Assembly (NCBI RefSeq): GCF_013185185.1
Contig: NZ_JAAZWE010000006.1
Location: 372,001 to 436,000, forward strand
Reading direction: 5' to 3'
DNA: 64,000 nucleotides
DNA from: Saccharibacillus endophyticus
Lineage (GTDB): Bacteria > Bacillota > Bacilli > Paenibacillales > Paenibacillaceae
The notes below the pieces were generated by a model. It saw only the letters and a program-made list of their open reading frames with translations. It was not told the DNA's origin and ran no database searches. Position numbers and translations under genes: made by a program. Positions 32,597-41,692 of this stretch are shown here, in pieces (within the stretch, counting starts at the first letter, position 1; every line of letters begins with the position of its first letter).

Positions 32597-34195
32597 GTGA
32601 GCGACGAAAAGAAACCGCAAAACGGCAGCGAGCAACCGCAAGGCGACGACATGACTTTGACCACCCGGCAAGGCCATCCCGTTCGTGACAATCAAAATGT
32701 ACGCACCGTGGGCAGCCGCGGACCGACCACGTTGGAAAACTATCAGTTTCTTGAAAAGATTACCCATTTCGATCGCGAGCGTATTCCCGAACGGGTCGTT
32801 CATGCCCGCGGAGCAGGGGCACACGGCGTGTTTACCGCTTACGGAACAGCCGGCGACGAGCCCGTATCCAAATACACCCGTGCCAAACTGTTCCAGGAAA
32901 AAGGCAAAGAAACGCCGGTATTCGTGCGTTTTTCCAGCGTTATTCACGGCGGCCATTCGCCCGAAACGCTGCGCGATCCGCGCGGGTTCGCGACCAAGTT
33001 TTATACCGAAGACGGAAACTGGGACCTGGTCGGCAACAACCTCAAAGTATTCTTTATCCGCGATCCGCTGAAGTTTCCGGACATGGTTCACGCGTTCAAG
33101 CCGGATCCGATCACCAACGTGCAAAGCATGGAGCGCTTTTTCGACTTCGTATCGCTGAGCCCGGAAGCCACGCATATGGTAACGTTCTTATTTTCGCCTT
33201 GGGGCATTCCCGCCAACTATCGGCAGATGCAGGGCTCCGGCGTCAATACGTATAAATGGGTCAATACCGAAGGCGAAGGCGTACTGGTGAAGTATCACTG
33301 GGAACCGCTCGGCCAAGGCATTCGGAACCTGACGCAAAAAGAAGCCAACGAGGTGCAGTCGACCAACTTCAACCACGCCACCCTGGACCTGTACGAAGCC
33401 ATCGAAAAAGGCGATTTCCCGGAATGGGAGCTGTGCGTGCAGATCATGGAAGACGGCGAGCACCCGGAACTCGATTTCGATCCGCTCGACGATACGAAAT
33501 TATGGCCGCCGGAGCAGTTCCCGTTCCTGCCTGTCGGAAAAATGACGTTGAACCGCAATCCGGAAGATTATTTCACCGAAGTCGAGCAGGCCGCGTTCGG
33601 TACCGGCGTCCTTGTGGACGGCCTGGACTTTTCCGATGACAAAATGCTGCAAGGACGCACCTTCTCCTACTCGGATACCCAGCGTCATCGCGTAGGAGCC
33701 AACTATTTGCAGCTTCCGATCAACGCGCCGAAAACCCATGTCGCCACCAACCAAAGCGGCGGTCAAATGCAATACAAGGTCGACCGCGCACCGGGCCAAA
33801 ACCCTCACGTGAATTATGAACCTTCGTCGATGGGCGGCTTGAAAGAAGCGCCGAAGCCGGGCAAAGACCATGAACCCGAATACCATGCCAAACTGGTCCG
33901 GGCTCCGATCGACCGCCCGAACAACTTCGGCCAAGCCGGGGACACGTACCGTTCCTTCGAGGACTGGGAACGAGACGAGTTGATCGACAACCTCGTCGGC
34001 GCATTGTCCCAATGCAAATCCGATATTCAAGAGCGCATGATCGACTACTTTACCCAAGCCGACGCCGACTACGGCCGTCGGGTATCCGAAGGCTTGGCCT
34101 CGGCCGACCCGAAAGACGCAACAAGCGGCCAATCGAATCCGCACCAAGCCGTCGAAGAAGCCCAAGAAAAAGGCAAAGAATCCGGACCTTACTAA
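32597..34195 (+). CDS. Catalase (heme monofunctional)
   Basis: 532 residues. Splits hydrogen peroxide to water and oxygen. Active-site His69 in RVVHARGAGAHGVF, distal Asn in DLVGNNLKVFFIRD, and the heme-ligand Tyr in GRTFSYSDTQRHRVG. Length and sequence fit the small-subunit clade but with a longer C-terminal region (about 60 residues after the usual end, polar, ending KGKESGPY). GTG at 32597 is the start: AAAGGGGAC is 5-6 bases upstream, while the overlapping ATG runs straight into TGA. The N-terminal 25 residues are polar. Its sigma-B-like promoter suggests stress or stationary-phase expression, like KatE or KatX. Confidence 0.95.
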   Translation: MSDEKKPQNGSEQPQGDDMTLTTRQGHPVRDNQNVRTVGSRGPTTLENYQFLEKITHFDRERIPERVVHARGAGAHGVFTAYGTAGDEPVSKYTRAKLFQEKGKETPVFVRFSSVIHGGHSPETLRDPRGFATKFYTEDGNWDLVGNNLKVFFIRDPLKFPDMVHAFKPDPITNVQSMERFFDFVSLSPEATHMVTFLFSPWGIPANYRQMQGSGVNTYKWVNTEGEGVLVKYHWEPLGQGIRNLTQKEANEVQSTNFNHATLDLYEAIEKGDFPEWELCVQIMEDGEHPELDFDPLDDTKLWPPEQFPFLPVGKMTLNRNPEDYFTEVEQAAFGTGVLVDGLDFSDDKMLQGRTFSYSDTQRHRVGANYLQLPINAPKTHVATNQSGGQMQYKVDRAPGQNPHVNYEPSSMGGLKEAPKPGKDHEPEYHAKLVRAPIDRPNNFGQAGDTYRSFEDWERDELIDNLVGALSQCKSDIQERMIDYFTQADADYGRRVSEGLASADPKDATSGQSNPHQAVEEAQEKGKESGPY

Positions 34196-34244
34196 AAGTT
34201 TGAAAAAGAATCAAATTTGAATCTCGCCAGCCTGTTCTTCCTAT

Positions 34245-34282
34245 CAAAAAGAGCTCCGGACCGAAGTCCGAAGCTCTTTTCT
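34245..34282. terminator. Bidirectional terminator after catalase
   Basis: AAAAAGAGCTCCGGA, loop CCGAAG, TCCGAAGCTCTTTTC. Confidence 0.88.
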
Positions 34283-34320
34283 TGTTCTTCCCTACCCCAC
34301 TCTCACCGCTTAAAGTTTCG

Positions 34321-34456
34321 GGAGCGGAGGGTAAGGACTGTGAAGAAGCGATAGCGTTCGCCTTTGCCATTGGGAAAACACCATTAAAACTTCCAATCCT
34401 TTTTCCCGATGGCAACACGCGATCGTAACAGTCCTTGCCCGTAGCTCCAAGCTCCA
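34321..34456 (-). repeat. Hairpin repeat, copy D
   Basis: GGGTAAGGACTGT (34329-34341) pairs with ACAGTCCTTGCCC (34428-34440) with one wobble; TTGCCATTGGGAAAA (34364-34378) pairs with TTTTCCCGATGGCAA (34401-34415) with one wobble. Read on the minus strand it shares AGCTTGG, TCGCGTGTTG, AAAAAGGATTGGA, CAAAGGCGAAC and CCCTCCGC with copy C, in the same order, although the helices differ in sequence. Confidence 0.8.
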
Positions 34457-34471
34457 AGCTCCGCAGAAATT

Positions 34472-36820
34472 TTAAACGGTAAACTTCGAAATCGAATCCT
34501 TCAGCTCGTTCGACGCATTGCTCAACTTCGCGGACAACTCAACGAGTCTCACGCCGACATTCTGCTGCTCGCTGCTCAGCGACGCCACTTCCTGCGACGT
34601 CGCCGAAGATTCTTCGGCGACTGCGCTGACGCTTGTCATCGCTTCGGCCATCGTCTTCTGCGCGCTTCCCAACTCGCCGATCGAAGTCGTTACGCCGTCA
34701 AGCTTACCGGAGAACAGTTCCATCTGCTCTTGAACGGAATCGAAAATTCCTGTCGTCTGCTTCACGGATTGGACTTGTTCTTGGAACATCGGATACACGG
34801 CCGAAAGCGTACGTACCGTTTCGTCCATCTCGGACTGGATGTTATCCGTGATTTCGCCAACCATATCGATCGATTCGCGCGAACGGCTTGCCAACTGGCG
34901 AATTTCTCCGGCAACGACCATGAAACCCTGCCCGGCTGCTCCTGCACGCGCTGCTTCGATTGTGGCGTTAAGCGAAAGGATATTGGTTTGCTTCGTAATA
35001 TTCTGCATCACGTCGAGTACTTTCATGACCGAAGCCGTACTTTCTTTCAGCGCGTCGACTCTTGTCACCAACGAACGAACCATATTTTCCGTGCCGCCCG
35101 TCTGGCTCAGCAATTTATCGAGATGCTCCGTGCCTTGACGGCTCGCCGTTTGCACTTCGCGTGCGGAAACGTCCATTTCGCGGTTAGCCGAAACGACATT
35201 TTCCATCCGTTCGCCGATGCGTTCCGTCAATTCGGTGCTCTTCTCTGCTTCTTGAGCCAGACTGGATGCGCCGTTTGCGATTTCTTCCGTTGCAATCGCA
35301 ATTTCGCGTGCGGAGCTTGCCGTTTGCTTGGAAGCTTGCTCCAACTCGCCTGCCGTGTCGAGAACCTGCTGTGCCGTATCTGTCGTTTGGCGAATCAGGT
35401 CGGTAATACGATCCATCATGCGGTTAAACGCACTGGACAACTCGCCGATTTCATCTTTGGAACGATAATCCGTGCGCACGCTCAGATTACCTGTCGCGCC
35501 TTCTTGCATCAGACCTTTCAAGTGTCCCAGTGGACGGCCGATCATCCGTACCATCCAGATCCCGATTACGACAGCGACAATAATCGCCACCAATACGAAG
35601 ACCACGATCAGAGTCAGGATGCCCGCTGCACCTTCCATCAGAACTTCGACAGGAACGGTGCCGATCAATTTCCAACCGGAGCTTTCCATCGTATTATAAG
35701 CAGCCAATACGGTAGTTCCGAACTGCTTGGCTTCGAATTTTCCGTTTGCGCCCAACTCGTCTTGCTCAAATACGTAAGTGGTTGGTTGCCCTCCCGAGCC
35801 TTTGACGTCCGAAGCGACATTCGTGCCGTCAGCGGCCAACAATTCGATATGGCTGCCTTCGCCAAAGTTTACGGACGCCAACTGATCTTCCAGCGTTTTG
35901 ACGTCAAGCTGCAAACCGATGATAAACTTGGCTCCGCTGCCGTTCGTCGTCGACATCAATCTTGCTAACGTATAGCTGCCCCGGGTCGCGTCCGTCGGAA
36001 GCCACAACACGTTGTTTTTTCCGCCTGTCAGATCCGCATACCAGGTTGTCCCCCGGATTTCTTCCGGAGTCGGCAATTGATTGCCCGCCGTGAAGAACTC
36101 GGTTGAAGTCTCGTCCGTAGGCAGGAAATAGATGGCTTGAAGACCGGTTGTAACGTTAACTTGATTGCTCAGCGATTCATTGATTTCACGAATAGCCTGG
36201 AAGCGGTCAAAGTCGGTTGCCGACCGTTGCAAATTATTGATCGCGTCCTGAATCTCCGGATTGAAGAAGATTTGCGTCGAAGAGTCCATATAACGCTGCA
36301 GGATGATATCGAGTTTCTGCGACGTTTGAATAACCGTTTGTTCATTCGCGGAGGCTGCGTTCTCTTTGATCGTATCGCGTGCTTTGACGTAGGACATGAT
36401 GCCGAGCGACGATACGAACACAACCATGCTCGCAAGAAAAATAAAGAATAATCGAATGCCAACCGACTTACTCGGGTCGAGTGCGCGCCAGTTTTTCACG
36501 AAATCGAGCATCGCGGTTCCGAAATTTCGAGTGAAACGTTTCGATTTTGTAGGATTAAAACCTTTATTCTTGCCCAAAGACCTAAAAGCACTAAACCTTT
36601 TCTTTTTTAAAGCGTTATCATTTTGTACAGTGCCATCCGAACTATCTTCTAAATTCAACGGGAGCGTTTTCGGTAACGTTTTCTTTTTTTCGCGCACTTT
36701 TTTCGGCCCTTTGTCTTTTTTCAGCAGCTTCAGCGAAGGCTTCCCTTTTCCTTCGATCTTGCCGCCATCCGGCTCGAATACTGGGTTTTCCCCATTCTGC
36801 TCGCCCTGTTTCTTCATCAT
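34472..36820 (-). CDS. Methyl-accepting chemotaxis protein with a long basic N-terminal extension
   Basis: 782 residues. Order: a basic cytoplasmic extension (about 1-118, many KKK runs), first transmembrane helix (about 122-145), an extracellular dCache-type sensor (about 150-400, with IYFLPTDETSTEFF and LARLMSTTNGSG), second helix (about 403-430), HAMP (about 432-485), then the methyl-accepting coiled coil whose hairpin tip is near SLNATIEAARAGAAGQGFMVVAGEIRQLA. The receptor couples to CheA through CheW. No chemotaxis genes are adjacent. The extension before the first helix is unusual compared with B. subtilis receptors. The start is uncertain: ATG at 36820 has GTGGGG 8 bases upstream; ATGs at 36826 and 36817 are alternatives. 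Confidence 0.93.
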   Translation of the reverse strand: MMKKQGEQNGENPVFEPDGGKIEGKGKPSLKLLKKDKGPKKVREKKKTLPKTLPLNLEDSSDGTVQNDNALKKKRFSAFRSLGKNKGFNPTKSKRFTRNFGTAMLDFVKNWRALDPSKSVGIRLFFIFLASMVVFVSSLGIMSYVKARDTIKENAASANEQTVIQTSQKLDIILQRYMDSSTQIFFNPEIQDAINNLQRSATDFDRFQAIREINESLSNQVNVTTGLQAIYFLPTDETSTEFFTAGNQLPTPEEIRGTTWYADLTGGKNNVLWLPTDATRGSYTLARLMSTTNGSGAKFIIGLQLDVKTLEDQLASVNFGEGSHIELLAADGTNVASDVKGSGGQPTTYVFEQDELGANGKFEAKQFGTTVLAAYNTMESSGWKLIGTVPVEVLMEGAAGILTLIVVFVLVAIIVAVVIGIWMVRMIGRPLGHLKGLMQEGATGNLSVRTDYRSKDEIGELSSAFNRMMDRITDLIRQTTDTAQQVLDTAGELEQASKQTASSAREIAIATEEIANGASSLAQEAEKSTELTERIGERMENVVSANREMDVSAREVQTASRQGTEHLDKLLSQTGGTENMVRSLVTRVDALKESTASVMKVLDVMQNITKQTNILSLNATIEAARAGAAGQGFMVVAGEIRQLASRSRESIDMVGEITDNIQSEMDETVRTLSAVYPMFQEQVQSVKQTTGIFDSVQEQMELFSGKLDGVTTSIGELGSAQKTMAEAMTSVSAVAEESSATSQEVASLSSEQQNVGVRLVELSAKLSNASNELKDSISKFTV

Positions 36821-37017
36821 GCCCATGTCCCCACCCGCCAGTCATTAGAATCAGCGTTGTAACACCGGAAATTGAGAAAGCGCTCTCGCACTTGTCTATG
36901 TACCTATTTTCATCGTAAAAAAGTCCGGGATTACAAAATGCTGGATATCTCTATTATCGGCATAAGCAAGCAAAAAGCAAAGGGAAATACGCACTTTTCC
37001 AAAAAAATTTAGCTTAA

Positions 37018-37062
37018 AATCAAAACCCTTCAGATCCGCTAAAGATTTGAAGGGTTTTGAAA
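37018..37062 (-). terminator. Terminator of the trhP1-trhP2 transcript
   Basis: On the minus strand AAAACCCTTCAAATC, loop, GATCTGAAGGGTTTT then GATTTTAAGC. It is 45 bases beyond the trhP2 stop. 36821-37017 holds no other gene. Confidence 0.8.
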
Positions 37063-37103
37063 GGAGTCCTAAAGAACCATGACCGAAGTCATTCAACTAT
37101 ATT

Positions 37104-38426
37104 CTATTTTTTTACATTCTTTTTGCGCATCATGTCGAAATAACGCAGCGGCCGGTCTACTTTCAACTTCACTCGCTGCATCGGGTGACGAGCGGCGTCC
37201 AGTTCATTGCCTTCTTCGTCCCAGATCGTTCCGACGGTTTGCTTGAAGAACGTACCGTTCGGACCGAAAAATTCGATTTCCGTGCCGGGCTTGAAATGGT
37301 TACGCTGTTGAATCGTCGCGATTTCCGTTTCCGCGTCGTAATCGAGCACCAATCCCGCGAAGTCGTAAGGTACCGCTTTTTCTTCCGGCTCGTAGATATG
37401 ATCTTCATGATCCGGCGTATCGTAGAAGAAGCCGGTGTTCAGCGGACGGTTGGCGGCTTTATTCAGCTCTTCCATCCATTCGGGCTTCAGCACGTAATGG
37501 TCCGGGTCGGCCATATACGCATCGATTGCTTGACGATACACGTTAACCACCGTTGCCACATAGTGGATCGACTTCATGCGTCCTTCCACTTTGAAGCTGT
37601 CGATGCCGACCTCGATCAAATCAGGAATCGAACCTAGCATGCATAAGTCTTTCGAACCCATCGTAAACGCGTTGTCTTCCGCCAGGAACAACGGATTACT
37701 TTCCGTTTCCATCTGCTGTTCTTCGGATACCCATTCTCCTGCCGGCGAAGAATTTTCGAAGAGATCGTATTTCCAACGGCAGGATTGGCAGCAGCCGCCC
37801 CGGTTCGAATCGCGGTCCGTAAAATGGTTCGACAGCACGCAGCGGCCCGAATACGACGAGCACATCGCGCCGTGGACGAACGATTCGATCTCGATATCGA
37901 CGTTCTTTTTGATCTCGGCGATCTCTTCCAGACTGGTCTCGCGACCCAGAACGACGCGCGGCAGTCCTTCTTCTTTCCAAAACTGCACGGCCTGCCAGTT
38001 CAGCGTCGACTGTTGGGTACTCAAGTGAACTTCGATCAGCGGAGCCGCCGTTTTGGCCGTCTCCACGATGATCGGATCGGCCGTGATGATCGCCGCAATC
38101 CCCGCATCCTGAAGATTGCGAAGATACTCGGCAATCCCGTCCAGATCCTCTTCATGAGTGTAGATATTGGTCGCAACAAATACTTTGGCTCCGTATTTGT
38201 TCGCGAACTCCACGCCTTCCTTCATTTCTTCAAAGCTGAAGTTATCCGCGTTTGATCGCAAGCCGTAGGCTTGTCCCCCGATATAAACGGCGTCTGCCCC
38301 ATAGTGCACGGCAAATTTCAGCTTTTCCAGATTGCCGGCCGGCGCCAGCAGCTCGGGTTTGTCCAGACGATAACGTTTCCCTTTATGCTGCGGCTTCGAT
38401 TGAACCGGCGTTTGTGTCATTTCCAC
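37104..38426 (-). CDS. trhP2: U32 family protein TrhP2 (YrrO), tRNA 5-hydroxyuridine synthesis
   Basis: 440 residues. N-terminal KPELLAPAGNLEKLKFAVHYGADAVYIGG begins a TIM-barrel. The cysteine-rich signature ESFVHGAMCSSYSGRCVLSNH...RGGCCQSCRW holds four cysteines typical of an iron-sulfur U32 protein. In B. subtilis TrhP1 and TrhP2 (YrrN, YrrO) make 5-hydroxyuridine at the wobble base of tRNAs with prephenate as the source; older annotation calls them collagenase-like peptidases. It follows trhP1 by 21 bases in the same order as B. subtilis. Confidence 0.9.
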   Translation of the reverse strand: MEMTQTPVQSKPQHKGKRYRLDKPELLAPAGNLEKLKFAVHYGADAVYIGGQAYGLRSNADNFSFEEMKEGVEFANKYGAKVFVATNIYTHEEDLDGIAEYLRNLQDAGIAAIITADPIIVETAKTAAPLIEVHLSTQQSTLNWQAVQFWKEEGLPRVVLGRETSLEEIAEIKKNVDIEIESFVHGAMCSSYSGRCVLSNHFTDRDSNRGGCCQSCRWKYDLFENSSPAGEWVSEEQQMETESNPLFLAEDNAFTMGSKDLCMLGSIPDLIEVGIDSFKVEGRMKSIHYVATVVNVYRQAIDAYMADPDHYVLKPEWMEELNKAANRPLNTGFFYDTPDHEDHIYEPEEKAVPYDFAGLVLDYDAETEIATIQQRNHFKPGTEIEFFGPNGTFFKQTVGTIWDEEGNELDAARHPMQRVKLKVDRPLRYFDMMRKKNVKK

Positions 38427-38447
38427 GTTGCAATCCCCTTCCCTTTC

Positions 38448-39389
38448 TCAATAAACCTGTTCTTTATAGAAAAATCCGAACGAAAGCTCGCGACGCGGAT
38501 CCTGCAAATCACGAATCTCGTCCAACCAAGCTTCATCGAACGCGTAGCTTTCCGGGTCGGACGCGAAAGCGTCGATGGCTTTGCGATACGCACGCGCGGC
38601 TGCCGCGTTATAAGCTGTATTTTTCAGAATTCCTTCGATCTTGAAGCTCTGCACGCCAGCCTCCATCAACAGATGCAGGTCCTCCAGAATACAGATATCG
38701 CCGGAACTCATAATATGCGTACCGTTGGAATCCTCGTAAATCGGGAATAATTCATCGCGGCGCTCGGCTTCGATCAGGTACAACCCGCGATTCAGTCCGA
38801 CATTATCATCTTCCACAGGTCGTCCTTGATTCGCCATATAGCTATGCACCAGACTGCGCTTGGAGTGATAAATGTTCGTCATGCCATGCACCTGCACCTG
38901 AGCTTCCACTTCCAGATGCGGCATCATGCCCGTCACTTCGTCCATGTTCAGCTCGCGTGCCAATACCACTCGCGTTGCGCCGCGGCGTCCCCAATAGTTC
39001 GACGTACCGTGATTTGTCGAAGTCATTTCCGCGTTCCAGTGCAGCGGCATATCCGGCAGCAATTTGCGCGCTTGCATCAATACGGAAGGATCGCCGAATT
39101 CGATGCCGTCGACGCCGATCTCGCCCATTTTCTCCAAGTAGCCCGGTAGAGCAGGCAGCGTATCATTATCCATCAAGTTGTTGACGCAAACATAAATTTT
39201 AATGCCTTTCGGATGTGCAAAAGCAACCGCCTCTGCGATCATCTCCGGCGCAAATTCACCGGGCAGACGCATTCCGAATTTCTCTTCCCCCAACAAAAAA
39301 GCATCGCAACCGGCTTCCGCCAGTGCTTTCAATTCATCCAGTGTGCCGCAAGTTGCCAACAATTCGGGTCTGTATCCCAAAACGGCCAC
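38448..39389 (-). CDS. trhP1: U32 family protein TrhP1 (YrrN)
   Basis: 313 residues. Starts MAVLGYRPELLATCGTLDELKALAEAGCDAFLLG and has the U32 barrel with ARELNMDEVTGMMPHLEVEAQVQVHGMTNIYHSKRSLVHSY. The position of the four-cysteine signature of TrhP2 is replaced by NIYHSKR, so this partner lacks the cluster ligands, as expected for YrrN. It should act with TrhP2 in tRNA 5-hydroxyuridine formation. In B. subtilis the methyltransferase gene trmR (yrrM) precedes it; no such gene is present here. Confidence 0.87.
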   Translation of the reverse strand: MAVLGYRPELLATCGTLDELKALAEAGCDAFLLGEEKFGMRLPGEFAPEMIAEAVAFAHPKGIKIYVCVNNLMDNDTLPALPGYLEKMGEIGVDGIEFGDPSVLMQARKLLPDMPLHWNAEMTSTNHGTSNYWGRRGATRVVLARELNMDEVTGMMPHLEVEAQVQVHGMTNIYHSKRSLVHSYMANQGRPVEDDNVGLNRGLYLIEAERRDELFPIYEDSNGTHIMSSGDICILEDLHLLMEAGVQSFKIEGILKNTAYNAAAARAYRKAIDAFASDPESYAFDEAWLDEIRDLQDPRRELSFGFFYKEQVY

Positions 39390-39425
39390 CCCCTTCTTTA
39401 TTCCTTATCGAGGCAAGCCGTTCAA

Positions 39426-40502
39426 TCAGTTGCCGCCGGCCTTGCTTTCTTCGATATTTTGTTCATGTTCGGCAAACGTTTCGGCGAATAAGTGCTCACC
39501 CGAGCCGTCTTTTTTCGTCACGTAAAAGAAATAATCCGACGCTTCAGGCTGAAGTGCCGCTTCAATCGACTTCAAACTCGGCGAAGCGATCGGCCCCGGA
39601 GGAAGTCCTTCGTTTTTATACGTATTATACGGGCTATCGATCTCCAAATCGGAGTACAGCAACCGCTCCTTCTGCTCACCCAATGCGTACTGGACAGTGG
39701 CATCGATCTGAAGCTTCATCGGGTCGTTCAACCGATTGTAGATGACTCCCGCGATCAGCGGACGTTCCGAGTCTACGACCGCTTCGCGTTCAACCAGCGA
39801 AGCCACGGTTAACAGCTCGTGTACAGTCAGACCGCGTTCTTTTAGCGAATTGTCGAAGTCCGGAATCGATTGCAGCTTCTTGCCGGTTTCCTGCACCAAT
39901 CGACGAACGACGTCTTCTTCGGTTGCATCCGTACTAAATTCGTACGTATCCGGGAACAAATAGCCTTCCAGCGCATACTGAAGTCCTTCTTTATCCGGAA
40001 CGCCCGCAGGCAGGTCATCTGCAAATTTCTCCGGTTCGCGAGTCAGCTGGCGAATCGCTTTCGCATCCCAGCCTCCGGTTTCGCTGAGCCGATCTGCAAT
40101 TTGCTTGATCGTAAAGCCTTCCGGAATCGTCACTTTGACCGAACCCTGCTGATCGCCGGATGCCGAAGCCGCGCCCGCTTTTTGGTTCAAAGCCGCCGTG
40201 ATGGCTGCATAATCGGAACCTGGAAACAATTCATGCATCCCGGCTTTGAAGGAACTTCCTTCATTCTCGATTCTTAAATAAATTTTGTACAGAAGAGCGC
40301 TTCGAATCAGCCCTTCTTCCTGCAAGCGGTCGGCGATTCCGGCAGTACCGGTTCCTTCCGCGATCTCAAAAGCAACCGCTTGATCCGAAGCCGGAACGGG
40401 ACGCATCGAAGCGTAGACAAAGGCCCCGATCGACGCGATGAGCAGCAATACAATCAGGAAAAAAGCCAGCGGTGCTTTGGATCTCTTTTTCGTTTTCGTC
40501 AC
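39426..40502 (-). CDS. mltG: Endolytic transglycosylase MltG (YrrL)
   Basis: 358 residues. One N-terminal transmembrane helix (about 13-33), a LysM-like subdomain (FEIAEGTGTAGIADRLQEEGLI) and the YceG catalytic domain with the essential Glu in LTVASLVEREAV and INRLNDPMKLQIDATVQYA. It cuts nascent glycan strands and sets their length. GTG at 40502 has AAAAGG about 12 bases upstream; an ATG at 40514 overlaps that site. It lies 36 bases upstream of trhP1, so they are probably cotranscribed; a terminator lies between it and the DUF1292 gene. Confidence 0.93.
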   Translation of the reverse strand: MTKTKKRSKAPLAFFLIVLLLIASIGAFVYASMRPVPASDQAVAFEIAEGTGTAGIADRLQEEGLIRSALLYKIYLRIENEGSSFKAGMHELFPGSDYAAITAALNQKAGAASASGDQQGSVKVTIPEGFTIKQIADRLSETGGWDAKAIRQLTREPEKFADDLPAGVPDKEGLQYALEGYLFPDTYEFSTDATEEDVVRRLVQETGKKLQSIPDFDNSLKERGLTVHELLTVASLVEREAVVDSERPLIAGVIYNRLNDPMKLQIDATVQYALGEQKERLLYSDLEIDSPYNTYKNEGLPPGPIASPSLKSIEAALQPEASDYFFYVTKKDGSGEHLFAETFAEHEQNIEESKAGGN

Positions 40503-40546
40503 TACGGCGCACATCCTTTTCAGGCTTCCGGTGTGGAAAATCGAGT

Positions 40547-40574
40547 AAAAAGGGCGGACTGCTCCGCCCTTTTA
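40547..40574 (-). terminator. Terminator after the DUF1292 pair
   Basis: On the minus strand AAAAGGGCGG, loop AGCAGT, CCGCCCTTTTT. It lies between the DUF1292 gene and mltG. Confidence 0.85.
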
Positions 40575-40636
40575 CGTTTTTTTGCGCACGGCAAAGCGGA
40601 CCAGGCTTGCCGGGTCCGCTTGCTTTACCGATTCCC

Positions 40637-40945
40637 TTAGATTTCTTCCGGGAAAGTGAGTTCGTCGAACAGCTCGGCTACATTTTCCCACTCGTCATCG
40701 TCGTCGATCGTCGTCAATTGAACTTCTCCTTGCGGAGAAGTTTCGATCTTGAGAATCTGCACATCGTCATCGGCTCCGGCGTTCTCGTTTTGCAAAACCG
40801 CGTAAGCGCCGCCGCCCACTTCGAACTCTTTCAAGATTCGGTACGTCACCGATTCGGCATTCTCGTCGATCAGCTCGACATCCAATCCGTATACTTTTTC
40901 CAACTTGTTCGTGTATACGACTTGACTTGCGGAAAATTCAGTCAT
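40637..40945 (-). CDS. DUF1292 protein (YrzB-like), copy 2
   Basis: 102 residues, acidic. DUF1292 proteins are short beta-rich proteins of unknown role found between ruvX and mltG in Bacillota. Typical pieces are EVVYTNKLEKVYGLDVELIDE-type strands and the C-terminal EWENVAELFDEL, which parallels EWQIVEETFNTL in the upstream copy. The start at 40945 (MTEFSASQVV) follows GGGGAGGAATAAAAG. It lies five bases after the upstream paralogue. Confidence 0.88.
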   Translation of the reverse strand: MTEFSASQVVYTNKLEKVYGLDVELIDENAESVTYRILKEFEVGGGAYAVLQNENAGADDDVQILKIETSPQGEVQLTTIDDDDEWENVAELFDELTFPEEI

Positions 40946-40950
40946 AGCTT

Positions 40951-41250
40951 TTATTCCTCCCCGTCCAATTCGGCAACAAGTGTATTGAAAGTCTCTTCGA
41001 CGATCTGCCATTCGGCTTCGTCTTCAATTACATAGAGCTTCAAATCATCGTCGTCTTCCTCATAGCGGAATGCATAGACTTCGTCTGCTTCTTCATCATC
41101 CGAATCCAGCGGAACAACCATCATGTACTTGCTGTCAGAGCCGTCCACTTCGAATTTCATGATGACTTCAAAACCTTCTTCCTGACCTTCTTCATCAGGG
41201 ATATAAATAATTTCCGGCTCTTCGCCTACGAGATTAGAATCGTTTGCCAT
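40951..41250 (-). CDS. DUF1292 protein (YrzB-like), copy 1
   Basis: 99 residues, very acidic (runs EEDDDD, DEEGQEEGFE). Recognisable segments are IIYIPDEEG, FEVIMKFEVDGSDSKYMMVVPLD and EWQIVEETFNTLVAELD. It corresponds in position to B. subtilis yrzB, immediately after ruvX. The start at 41250 (MANDSN) has AGGG 8 bases upstream; GTG nine bases earlier is an alternative. Together with the next gene it forms a tandem pair of paralogues. Confidence 0.9.
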   Translation of the reverse strand: MANDSNLVGEEPEIIYIPDEEGQEEGFEVIMKFEVDGSDSKYMMVVPLDSDDEEADEVYAFRYEEDDDDLKLYVIEDEAEWQIVEETFNTLVAELDGEE

Positions 41251-41263
41251 GCCCGTCACCCTT

Positions 41264-41680
41264 TCACCGTTTTGATTTGGAATCGAGATAATTTTGCAAG
41301 ATCAGACCCGCCGCAATCTTGTCGACGACCTGTTTGCGCTTCTTGCGACTGACATCAGCTTCGAGCAGCGTTCGCTCGGCGGATACTGTTGTCAGACGTT
41401 CATCCCAGAGGTGAACAGGCAGACCCAGCAATTCCCGCAGCGACTCGGCGAACTCGATGCACAGTTCGCCGCGCGGACCGATCGTGCCGTTCATGTTTTT
41501 CGGAAGACCGACAACGACCTCTTCGGCTTCATTCAGCTTCGCAAGCTCGACGATCCGCTGCAAATGCGAATCGTCTTCGCGGCGCTGGATGACTTCGATG
41601 CCTTGCGCAGTCCAGCCGAAGGCGTCGCTCACCGCGACGCCGATTCGGCGATCCCCGTAATCGAGACCCAGCAATTTCAT
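41264..41680 (-). CDS. ruvX: Holliday junction resolvase-like RuvX (YqgF/YrrK)
   Basis: 138 residues, RNase H fold. Motifs: LGLDYGDRRIGVAVSD (first Asp), VVGLPKNMNGTIGP, DERLTTVSAERTLLE (catalytic Asp/Glu) and DKIAAGLILQNYLDS. The family is essential in many bacteria; roles in rRNA processing and in recombination have been proposed. It follows reoM by 12 bases and precedes the DUF1292 genes, as in B. subtilis yrzL-yrrK-yrzB. Confidence 0.95.
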   Translation of the reverse strand: MKLLGLDYGDRRIGVAVSDAFGWTAQGIEVIQRREDDSHLQRIVELAKLNEAEEVVVGLPKNMNGTIGPRGELCIEFAESLRELLGLPVHLWDERLTTVSAERTLLEADVSRKKRKQVVDKIAAGLILQNYLDSKSKR

Positions 41681-41692
41681 GATACCTATCTC

